From Acinetobacter geminorum (GTDB lineage: Bacteria > Pseudomonadota > Gammaproteobacteria > Pseudomonadales > Moraxellaceae): DNA of 64,000 nucleotides. The notes beneath the pieces were generated by a model. That model had not been told where the DNA came from, did not search any database, and worked only from the letters and a program-made list of their open reading frames with translations. The stretch spans positions 62,001 to 126,000 of the forward strand of contig NZ_JABELE010000003.1 of assembly GCF_013009345.1 (NCBI RefSeq). Reading direction: 5' to 3'. Below, in pieces: positions 46,101 through 53,575 of this stretch (positions are counted from its first letter, which is position 1; each line of letters starts with the position of its first letter). The translations under genes were made by a program, and so were the position numbers.

Positions 46101-46497
46101 TGGAGCAACAGTAAATGCTGAGTTGCCGAAAATGCCTGAGAGTGGAATTTTTAGTCGAAGATTTGATTTTAGTGATATTTTCAATTTAGAAAATTTGAAA
46201 GAGGAAATTAGATTTAAAGTTATCAATAAAACAAAGAATACAGAATATGTTGGAATGTTAGATGAAATGGGTCGAACACCAAGAATATTTAGTGATTCAT
46301 CAGATACTATTGAAATTCAATTTATTAGCAATAATGACAATAAAAGTATTATACCTACGAAGGAATTAAATGAAGATATTTATGATCATGATACTGGGGA
46401 TTTTGTAGATGATGGAATTCAGAGCCAGCTTGCAGAAGCGCTAGATGATGAATATAAAGATGATCTAGAAGATGATTTTAATAAATTTGGAGTTTAA
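43114..46497 (+). CDS. vgrG: Type VI secretion VgrG spike protein with C-terminal extension
   Basis: 1127-residue trimeric spike of the type VI secretion needle. Residues about 1-430 form the gp27-like part, about 440-580 the gp5-like OB part (VVGPEGEIIHVDEWGRIKVRFLF), then a linker with a helical stretch (KGMLISTYAQEQA), a central region, and a DUF2345 domain at about 860-1000 (ALMLLASPNGIALTTPENI). The last 120 residues, from about 1009, are unlike the rest and AT-rich. ATG 43114 has no strong ribosome-binding site. The gene opens the effector module; a T6SS structural cluster is not in the window. Orphan vgrG genes of this kind are common in Acinetobacter. Confidence 0.92.
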   Translation: MLFNIFNILEKIGLSAQKRAVHVQFSNELLNSQVFLQRIEGQHQLNGGLEAELICLSMSAQIALKQFIGVQVAVDQVTDSGQLFRTTGIVTEASYGQSDGALTLYKLTLKDATNLWHKRRNSRVFMNKSIIEVTEVLFKEWQERSPLFAKSLSLDLSGLSQSYDIRPFIMQHNESDNDFLTRLWRSEGVSWVIDEAELFVPHFTASIQSQKLRLIDDNSQYQALARRSIRYHRSSATEYQDSITGFVAVRSLQPTAVHVQRWQPDALAHEEGVGSVITTHLHSEQFDSASLSLEQAWHVSPAWMQDLKGEDQATASSSNQLEKLNQQFTDMYASRAKYFKAYSSVRDSQVGYWFNLQEHPEIDQHEGADQEFLIIAKSFYNQNNLPKDLHQQVSQLLIQSRWDKHSYDDIERQGNELILIRRQIKTAPEYNPEQHRPIAYPQRAKVVGPEGEIIHVDEWGRIKVRFLFTRSDDHGHDGGAGSNDNDTDSAWVDVLTPWAGEGYGARFLPRIGEVVVIDFFDGNIDRPFVTGRIHEAQRSPTKFDVKGQLPDTKKLSGIRSQEISGSGFNQLRFDDTTGQISTQLQSSHAATQLNLGNLSHPKEQATSQGRGEGFELRTDAWGAVRAGKGMLISTYAQEQAIADHLEAAQAQSLLSQGYESMKMLSEVAAKQQTDALNVINRLPKFIQSLELKTTGQALDSTVNLFKEGINNDPIHALKDCGGFIQDIGALGGNAKGVVDEFNSFFSDAKDAVENLKAFIENVEEHGADIVKGKLASIKDRIHKNPFESIQEVGKVLANVETKDFDMMSVCGTFSKGSKLEVSPSKALSSLQGFMEGYTQGLESSSDAKQQEQGKIFRQALMLLASPNGIALTTPENIILQASQDIAESASGSINLSAQKNIIGHAQDKISLFAAQKGFRAYAAKGKLELQAQDDAIEAIAKKVIKLISTEERIELISPREIVLTAGGSQLKINANGVFSTTGGKFESKAGQHLFTSGATVNAELPKMPESGIFSRRFDFSDIFNLENLKEEIRFKVINKTKNTEYVGMLDEMGRTPRIFSDSSDTIEIQFISNNDNKSIIPTKELNEDIYDHDTGDFVDDGIQSQLAEALDDEYKDDLEDDFNKFGV

Positions 46498-46500
46498 GAG

Positions 46501-47037
46501 ATGAAACGCAGTCTAATATTGCTACTGAGCACATTTATCTCAATACAAGTTTTTGCTGAAGAAAATGCTTGTGAAAAAATTTGGGATAGCTTCAAAAATA
46601 AGAATGAAAGTATCAAAATTGATAAAGTTAATGTCCCATGTAAACAAATTTGGGAAGATAACAATAAAGCAAAGCTTGTAAAGACTATTGGCTTAAACCC
46701 AAAAGATCCTCAATGGATGTCAACAGGGGAATGTCAAGTTATTGAAGTGAATAAAAATAAATACCAAGTTTATTATGCTTATCTAAAAAATGATCATAGT
46801 GATATAAATATCATTAGTGATACTAATGGTAATTATTTTTCATATTTTAGAAATTTAGGTCGCTATGATATGTTTGAAGATAAGTTTTTTCCAACAAAAA
46901 AAGCGAATAAAAATGGTGTTGAGTTAAGTTGCCCTGGATTGGGGAATTTTGAGAAAATGAAACCTATTTTAAGTTCATATATCAATAATAAAAAAATTGA
47001 TATTAAACGATTTAGTTTTGAGGACTTAAATAAATGA
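46501..47037 (+). CDS. Small exported protein of the VgrG module, possible immunity protein
   Basis: 178 residues with a signal peptide (SLILLLSTFISIQVFA), so periplasmic. Four cysteines occur (NACEKI, VPCKQI, GECQVI, LSCPG). No family recognised. Starts 3 bp after vgrG stop and overlaps the effector start by 4 bp (ATGA), so the three genes are translationally linked. Position and export fit a cognate immunity protein or an adaptor; nothing in the sequence decides which. The base composition is strongly AT, like the effector. Confidence 0.7.
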   Translation: MKRSLILLLSTFISIQVFAEENACEKIWDSFKNKNESIKIDKVNVPCKQIWEDNNKAKLVKTIGLNPKDPQWMSTGECQVIEVNKNKYQVYYAYLKNDHSDINIISDTNGNYFSYFRNLGRYDMFEDKFFPTKKANKNGVELSCPGLGNFEKMKPILSSYINNKKIDIKRFSFEDLNK

Positions 47038-49430
47038 AAAATGGTAAATCTATAAATCAAAAGTCATATCCATTAACGCGATATGGATTTATTTGTGCCG
47101 TTTCAAGAATGGAATCTTCATCAGATTTAAGTTTACCCTTAACGGCACCAGTAAACATTAGAGCAAGCCAAAATAAAAATTCTCTGGGTTATATTGGTTT
47201 TTTCCAGTTTGGGGAAGCTGCACTTATCGATCTTGGTTATTATAAGCATTGGAAAGATAATTCTGATAAAACTGAAGAAAACGATTGGACAGGGAGTTGG
47301 ACTGGACACAATGGTGTTAATTCTTTATCAGATTTTTTGAAATCTCCTGCTAAGCAGGTTCAAATCATTGGAGAATGGATAGATCTTCTTTGCAAACGAT
47401 TAAGAAATAGAAGTTTTAATGAAAACTACGGGAAAATAATAAATGGAATTGAAATTACTGAATCGGGTGCTATTGCAGGGGCTCATTTAGTTGGTGACGG
47501 AGGCTTAGGTTCTTTTTTAGGTATATCAGGTTTTAAAGGAAATTATAAAGAAGTAGATGGAAATAATGTTCATATTAGTAAATATATTGAGATGTTTAAC
47601 CATTATGACTTAGAAAGCTGTTGTAGTAGAAAAATATATATAAAATTAAAGAACCAAATTGGACAAATAGCAAAAAATAAAAAAGTAACTATTGAATCTG
47701 AATATAGTGGTAAGTTTAAACAATCAAAGTTTATTGTAAATGCAGAGTCAGATGAGCAAGGACTATTACCTGTTATTATTAGACATCCAGGCAGTAAAAT
47801 TATAATTAAGGCAGATGGAAAACAATCAGCTGTTATTACCCAAGCCTCTGATAAAAAACAATCTATTGAATTAAGTGTAAGTGAAGATATTAAAATTCAA
47901 TCTGTTTTACAAAAACCTGCTGAACCAGAGCCAAAACAAGAAAAAGTTGTTGTTGTTGAACAGAAAACTGTTGATTCGAAGAAAGATGAGGTGAAAACAA
48001 ATACTTCTAAAGATATAAAATTTGATATAACCATAATAGAAAGTGACACAAATAGAAAAATAACGAATATGAGGTTTTTCGTAAGATATAAAGGTAAGAT
48101 CAAAGAGCATACTTCTGATAGTTAAGGAATAAAAACTGGTATAATCGCAGAAGAGGGTGAAAATTTAGATATATTGGTAAATGGAAGTAAAGGTTACCAA
48201 AAACTAAAAACAATATCCGTAACTAAAGGAATAGAAAATAGCTGTATATCAGTTCCATTAGGGCTAGTCAGCGTGAAATTGAAGATACATGATAGTAAAG
48301 GCAAGATTTTAAAAAATAATAAGTTTTTTGTTTCATATAGAGGTAGAGAAATAGAGAAAACAACTGATAGTAATGGCTTTATTCAATTAAAAATGTTGAA
48401 TGCATTTGTTTATAAATTGCTACTTTCAAATAAGAAACCTGTTTTGACATTAAGAAATGATCCAAGTATTTCTGTAATTAATGTCAACTTAAATCCTGCA
48501 GCTACAACAATACAGATGCCTCGAGTAGCTCCAAATACTCCAAGTAAGACAGTACCAGCAAAAAAAGCACCAGCGAAAGAAACACCGTCTAAGAATGAAG
48601 AGAGCTTTGTTGATTACTTAATTGATTTTATTCCTTCATTAGGAAAAACAGAGAATGTTCATACAGAGAAAAATGGTAATCCTTTAACTAAACAATATGG
48701 TAGTGATGTCGCTTTTACTATTAAAACAATAAATAAAGAGACAGGTAAGGAAGAAAATCTAGCTTATTCAATTAAATATAATGGCGCAAAAAGAACACAT
48801 TATACTGGGCAAGATGGGATTGGATTAAAAAAACATCGGGGCGAAGAAGGGAAGAAAATTGAAATTGTTGTAGATGTTGATAGTAAAGAACAAGTACTTT
48901 ATACCGCTGTATTGAAGAATCCTATGCCAGTTATTGTGTTAAGAATAGATAAATTGAAAGAGGATGAATCTTATTTGTTCCCATTAAAAACTCGTACAAG
49001 TTCTTATAAAAATGGGAGCGGTAGATTTGGTTCAAATCGTAGTGGTGGAACACGGAAACATGCAGGTTGTGATCTGTATGCACCAGTAGGAACTGAAATT
49101 AGAGCGATGGCTGATGGAAAAGTACGTGTGGTAAAAGGTTTTTATTCTGGTACTGATGTAATTGAAATTGTACATAAAAAACATATTATACGCTATGGCG
49201 AGGTTCTGGCAGGGAAGTCCTTAGTAAAAGTTGGAGATGATGTAAAACGCGGACAAACTATTGGCTATGTAGGTAAACTCACAATACAAGTTCCAAGTAT
49301 GATGTTACATTTGGAGATGTATTCTAATCCTAAAGATACTGGCCCATTAACAGTTCGTGGCAACAATGCCTATCAACGACGGTCTGATCTAATAGATCCT
49401 ACTACTTTTTTAGATAATTCAACATTATGA
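47034..49430 (+). pseudogene. VgrG-linked peptidoglycan hydrolase effector (lysozyme-like plus M23 peptidase), cut by an in-frame TAA
   Basis: One open frame of 798 codons plus stop is interrupted once, at codon 364 (TAA, 48123-48125); both sides remain in phase. Residues about 1-195 look like a lysozyme/transglycosylase-type domain (VSRMESSSD, GYIGFFQFGEAALIDLGYY). Four Ig- or carboxypeptidase-regulatory-like repeats follow. Residues about 647-790 form an M23 metallopeptidase with HAGCD (676-680) and MLHLEMY (757-763). In the repeats the segment before the stop reads TSDS-stop-GIKTGI, matching TTDSNGFIQL in the next repeat, so CAA-to-TAA or similar is likely. The second half could start only at TTG 48174, with no ribosome-binding site. 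A T6SS toxin targeting peptidoglycan is inferred from the vgrG neighbour. Confidence 0.75.
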
Positions 49431-49438
49431 GATGAGTA

Positions 49439-49912
49439 ATGAATAAAATTTTAATAGTCCTATGTATTTTACTTTTGACGGCTTGCAATGATGTTAACAA
49501 AGTGGAAAAAGAATCTAATGTATCTATTGAACAGCAAAAAGAATCAAATTCAGTTATAAAATCACAGCCAAATAATACTAATGACTCACTGATAAAGGAG
49601 ACTTCTGTTTCTCAACTGAGAGATACAAAAATAGAGAATTCAAAACCGCAAATGGATGCTCAGGATAAAATTACTTGTATGGGTAAAACCTTAAATGATT
49701 GGTATACTTTTGATGAAAAGTTAGAACAACCAAAATGTAAGAAATTAAACGGTTATAAACTAAAGGATTATCAATGCTCTGTTGAGAAAAATGTATTCGA
49801 TTTAAATTCTGATGCTATTAGAATTACTATGAAAGATACTAGAGTATTTGCATTCCATTCTCTTGAACAATGTCAAGAAGCTGTTGAAATGTGGGAAGCG
49901 AATGGTATTTAG
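49439..49912 (+). CDS. Lipoprotein beside the VgrG effector, candidate immunity protein
   Basis: 157 residues, lipoprotein signal with lipobox LLLTACND (Cys at about residue 16). A low-complexity serine/asparagine/lysine-rich linker (residues 20-75) is followed by a C-terminal domain of about 80 residues with four cysteines. No family recognised. It starts 9 bp after the effector stop. A membrane-anchored periplasmic protein directly behind a peptidoglycan-targeting effector is the usual position of immunity proteins. Confidence 0.65.
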   Translation: MNKILIVLCILLLTACNDVNKVEKESNVSIEQQKESNSVIKSQPNNTNDSLIKETSVSQLRDTKIENSKPQMDAQDKITCMGKTLNDWYTFDEKLEQPKCKKLNGYKLKDYQCSVEKNVFDLNSDAIRITMKDTRVFAFHSLEQCQEAVEMWEANGI

Positions 49913-50200
49913 AATTTGAAAAAAATGATTAGAGTCATGAATCATTATATTTATTTAGAAAATATAAAATTATTTCATTAAAAGTGGTTTTAATGAATAT
50001 CTAATATATTTCTGTAATTCTAGATTTTGATAAGATTTTTATCTAACTTGTTGTAAAGATACGTTAAGAGTCAAATTAACTGGTAGATAGCTTATAAATA
50101 TATAAAATCACTTTTATAAGCACTTTTATTACTAAAAGTGCCTATACTATCTATATTTAGTCTTTAGAAAGCTTATATAAACAATATTCATATCATAAGT
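49913..50200. other. AT-rich gap, no gene seen
   Basis: About 290 bp of AT-rich DNA between convergent genes, with an imperfect AGTGCTTATAAAAGTG-like inverted repeat around 50100-50145 (CACTTTTATAAGCACTTTTA and related). It lacks a clean T-tailed stem. No gene seen. Confidence 0.4.
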
Positions 50201-50857
50201 TTAAAACCAATTTAATTGTTTTAAGTTTTTGATTTTAATGTTTTTAGTTTTTTTGTCATCACCGTTAATTAAATAGGGAAGTTTAGCGCCAATCAAAATA
50301 GGTAAGTCATCTTCAATATCATCACTGTATGTTGCAAACCAAGGTTGTTTGATATCAAGCTTATTCAATCTTCTTACTTTTTCTTCAGACCTGCAATGTA
50401 TCCCACTTATCCATCCTCCTAGCTTGTTTTGTAGAGGAGTACCAATAATTTGTACATTTAGATTAATAGACTCGAGTAAAACATTCGCTAACTTTTCTGG
50501 TGCAGCCGTGGCAATAAACACAATTCTTCCATTGGCTAAATGATCTTTAACTTCGGCTATACCTTTCTCAAACCAATATAATGAACTGGAAGTAGTTCCA
50601 TTGATATTCTTAGAGAAATTCTTAAAGCTATATTCTAATTATTCTTCATTCACACCATACGTTGCAATCCACAAATACAATGAAGCACCTTTAGATTTAT
50701 ATTTCTTGAATTTCATAAGAGGTAAAGCAATCGGACTAACAATAATTGCAGCGATAAATCTGAGAAGATTAGATTTCAATTTATCTGTTAACCATGCCTT
50801 TGTAGAGTCACCGGATAGTAATGTCCCATCCAAGTCAAAAACAACAATTTCTTTCAT
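50201..50857 (-). pseudogene. HAD-IB family phosphatase, interrupted by one in-frame TAA
   Basis: One minus-strand frame of 218 codons plus stop, broken by a TAA at 50639-50641 (codon 73); the reading frame is the same on both sides. Motif I is VFDLDGTLLSGDST, motif II FIATAAPEKLANV, the motif III lysine in SEEKVRRL, and motif IV YSDDIEDDLPIL. Reading through gives NEE-stop-LEYSFKNFSKN, and a glutamine codon CAA would restore it. Otherwise intact, so loss looks recent or the stop may be read through. It resembles small HAD-IB phosphatases; no lipid or amino acid substrate can be named. Confidence 0.75.
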
Positions 50858-51001
50858 ATATTTCTCTATATTTGGTAATAGTGATAAGCATTAATTTTCA
50901 AAAATAGTATTTTTAAGGGTTGATTTATAAAATAATAAAATATTTTATTGTATTGCAATTTTGTTATAATGGTTTGACCTGATTATTTATAAACTAAACT
51001 A

Positions 51002-51358
51002 ATGAAAATTTTTTGCTCTTTATTATTGTTGGTTCTTTCTAGTAATACATTTGCAAATGTAGATGAGTGGCATGGTACATATCACTATTATAGTTCAGAG
51101 GAGCTACCTAGTGGAAATGTTGCGACTATAGAGTCAACTTTAACATTAGCGCCAAAAAAATGTGTGTACTCTATTATTGGTTTTCAGGTTGATAAATCCT
51201 ATATGTGCAAAGTGAAAGAGAAAAATAACGAGCTATATTTCTTTAATGTTCAAAGTGGTGAAAAGTTAGGAAAAGTAGTCTTTAAGAAAGGAAAATACTA
51301 TCTTTATTCTGATGAAGTTTTAGATAGTAAAGACAACTTGTTTTTTAAAGATAAATAA
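51002..51358 (+). CDS. Small exported protein, function unknown
   Basis: 118 residues, signal peptide (MKIFCSLLLLVLSSNTFA). The mature part begins NVDEWHGTYHYYSSEE and has a beta-rich pattern with cysteines in PKKCVYSIIG and YMCKV. It resembles a lipocalin-like small family found in Acinetobacter (DUF5991-type), a weak resemblance. Located at the edge of the VgrG module, 144 bp from the broken HAD gene, divergently arranged; an immunity role is possible but not supported beyond position. Confidence 0.6.
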   Translation: MKIFCSLLLLVLSSNTFANVDEWHGTYHYYSSEELPSGNVATIESTLTLAPKKCVYSIIGFQVDKSYMCKVKEKNNELYFFNVQSGEKLGKVVFKKGKYYLYSDEVLDSKDNLFFKDK

Positions 51359-51396
51359 TAGTTATAGAGCTCTTTTTAAAATATTTCAGATTCTAT

Positions 51397-51427
51397 AAAA
51401 AAGCCCAACAAAAGTTGGGCTTTTTTT
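51397..51427. terminator. Bidirectional terminator
   Basis: AAAAAAGCCCAAC and GTTGGGCTTTTTTT form a stem with an AAAA loop, just between the small exported protein and the lipase-like gene; its end touches the lipase stop. Confidence 0.9.
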
Positions 51428-52769
51428 ACGTCTCTACAATTCCTTCTAAATCTTCGAGCTTATAGTTCGGCATATCAATAATATGGGTTTGAATACCTTC
51501 TTGCACATAATCATTCACATGAGGATATAACCAACGAGTAATCTGTTCCGCAACACTCGAGTGATACTGAATCTCAAAGTGATTTAAACCATAAAACACG
51601 GCTTTATGCGAGTCTGGAACTTTAAGCTGAAAACGTGGATTAGGATGTTCGCCGAGTGCACTTTTTACACTCACTAAGTAGTCACCAATTACTGTTAACG
51701 CTTTATTGCGCACCTTTTCAAATTCTAAGGTCCCTGCTACTAAAAAGGTGTTGATATGGGAAGGTAGCGGAGCAGGCGCACGGTTATCATCCATCATGCC
51801 AATACGGGCATCCATATGTTCCCAATCATCATCACGAACGCTGCCGTGGCGTAGGTCTAAAATACCATTACTCCGAATATTAACCAGTTGACCGAGTAAG
51901 CCGACAAAAGGGAAAGCCCCAAGTTTATCTTGTATGGTAAAGCCAAAGCGCTCTAAAACTGCCCCATGATGTGGAGAGCCAATACAGACTAGATTCTCGA
52001 CCATATGGATCCATTGATACATATTTTGTTTGCCATAAAACAAGGCACTACGGGAAACCAGTCCGCCCATACTATGGCCAATCACATCAATGCTGGTAAT
52101 TCTTGGATTATTTTTTACGAGATCTTCTAATAAATTTGAGAAGCTGCGACCATTGGCTGAAATACGTCGCCCTGTATTGTAATTTAAATACAGCATGGTG
52201 TTATGGTCACGCTGGGCTAACAGACGTTCCCCAATACCACCGTAATGGGCGTTTGACCAAGTCAGATGATTCATACACAAACCATGAACCATAATTACAA
52301 TACGGCCTGCAAGCTCACCTTGCTGTATAGCTCCGTAGTGATCGTATAACACTATTGGTAGAGCGAGAGGACTATGTTGCTTGAGTAGGTAATCCCCAAA
52401 AACACCATTCAAAATTCCTACCAAAAAATGTAGGCTTGGGGTGAGTGGTTTTTCGTGAAGTGTTGGATATTTTTCAATAATGCGACGCAAACCGGGCGCT
52501 AAAAAATAACGACCATATTTTTGTAAAGCGCCATAAGAAAATTGATATGCCTTTTGCACAAATGGTCGTTTTTGAAAGTTTTTAGCGTTTTGTGTGCTAA
52601 TACCAAAAGCATTTTTTAAGACTTCAATATTAATAACTTGTATGAATTCATGTACACCATTTAAGCTGGTGCTGAACAGTTGAGCTAAACCTTCTAGTAC
52701 GTCTGCCTGACTAGGTGGCGTACGATCCCATTTACAATAAGTTTCATGTAGTGGTGTTAAGCTCGGCAT
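51426..52769 (-). CDS. Alpha/beta hydrolase, lipase-like (class 2/PGAP1-type)
   Basis: 447 residues, no signal peptide. Nucleophile elbow in DVIGHSMGGLVSRSA (near residue 230), oxyanion region in IVMVHGLCMNHLTW, and a likely catalytic histidine in FYGLNHFEIQYH near residue 405. Substrate unknown; the fold suggests an esterase or lipase with a large N-terminal helical part (about 1-150). Single-gene unit, divergent from yqiA. Confidence 0.8.
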   Translation of the reverse strand: MPSLTPLHETYCKWDRTPPSQADVLEGLAQLFSTSLNGVHEFIQVINIEVLKNAFGISTQNAKNFQKRPFVQKAYQFSYGALQKYGRYFLAPGLRRIIEKYPTLHEKPLTPSLHFLVGILNGVFGDYLLKQHSPLALPIVLYDHYGAIQQGELAGRIVIMVHGLCMNHLTWSNAHYGGIGERLLAQRDHNTMLYLNYNTGRRISANGRSFSNLLEDLVKNNPRITSIDVIGHSMGGLVSRSALFYGKQNMYQWIHMVENLVCIGSPHHGAVLERFGFTIQDKLGAFPFVGLLGQLVNIRSNGILDLRHGSVRDDDWEHMDARIGMMDDNRAPAPLPSHINTFLVAGTLEFEKVRNKALTVIGDYLVSVKSALGEHPNPRFQLKVPDSHKAVFYGLNHFEIQYHSSVAEQITRWLYPHVNDYVQEGIQTHIIDMPNYKLEDLEGIVET

Positions 52770-52979
52770 ATCTTTTCCCCATATACGTTATAACCGACGT
52801 TTTAAGCTGTACTTTTTATCAACGGCAGTAAACGTTTCCATCTTAGTAGTTTAAATAACACATTTTTTTAAAATACTGATGAATGGTTAGTTGAGTGGTT
52901 TTTCTTGTCTAACAATTGTGCTTTTCTATACAAACTGAGAACAAAATTGTGAAATTAGTCTCAATTTAGAGGGAAATAT

Positions 52980-53561
52980 ATGAATATTATCTACCTCCAT
53001 GGTTTTAATAGTAGCTCTCTTTCAATTAAAGGGCTGAGTCTTAGACAGTATTGTAGCGAATTGGGCATAAATGTGCATTTGCCAGATTTAAATAGATCTC
53101 CTGATCTAGTGGTTGAGCAAGTTTCAGAGCTGATAGAGTCTTTACAAGATGTAGCCTTAGTCGGTAGTAGCCTTGGCGGGTTTTTTGCGACATATTTTGT
53201 CGCGAAATATAATATTCCGGCTGTACTGATTAACCCTGCTATGCAACCATGGAAGCTGTTTGATGAGTTATTTCAAGTTGAAAGCATGCCTTATAAGGTG
53301 AACGATCAATGGTCAATTGATCATGTTCAGTTACGACAGTTAGAACAACTGGAACTGAAACAGCCTGAAAATGCTGACAAAATACTCGTCTTGTTGCAAC
53401 AAGGCGACGAAATTTTGGATTATCGTCAAGCACAACGCTATTATAGTGCTGCAACACCATCCTCATTGATTTTGACGGATGCTCATGGCAATCATGCCAT
53501 GGAAGATTTTGAAGAAAAATTACCCTTAGTGATCGAATTCTTTGCGCACACCATCAAATAA
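52980..53561 (+). CDS. yqiA: YqiA-like esterase
   Basis: 193-residue alpha/beta hydrolase: NIIYLHGFNSSSLSIKG at the start, nucleophile in LVGSSLGGFFATY near residue 62, and catalytic His in DAHGNHAMEDF near residue 170. These are the YqiA/UPF0227 features. It lies 14 bp upstream of parE, the same gene pair seen in E. coli (yqiA-parE), so cotranscription is likely. Confidence 0.92.
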   Translation: MNIIYLHGFNSSSLSIKGLSLRQYCSELGINVHLPDLNRSPDLVVEQVSELIESLQDVALVGSSLGGFFATYFVAKYNIPAVLINPAMQPWKLFDELFQVESMPYKVNDQWSIDHVQLRQLEQLELKQPENADKILVLLQQGDEILDYRQAQRYYSAATPSSLILTDAHGNHAMEDFEEKLPLVIEFFAHTIK

Positions 53562-53575
53562 GGAAAACGTACAAC

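Noticed and set aside
48174..49430. The M23 half as an independent gene starting at TTG 48174
   Set aside because: No ribosome-binding site, and the frame is exactly continuous with the upstream half through one TAA; treated as one interrupted gene.
50349..50894. Plus-strand frames opposite the HAD gene
   Set aside because: Antisense shadows of a gene with clear HAD motifs.
42966..51427. Repeated GCCCAAC stem at 42966 and 51397 as a dispersed repeat or boundary of the VgrG island
   Set aside because: Both are ordinary terminators; the loops differ and similarity does not extend beyond the stem and A/T runs.
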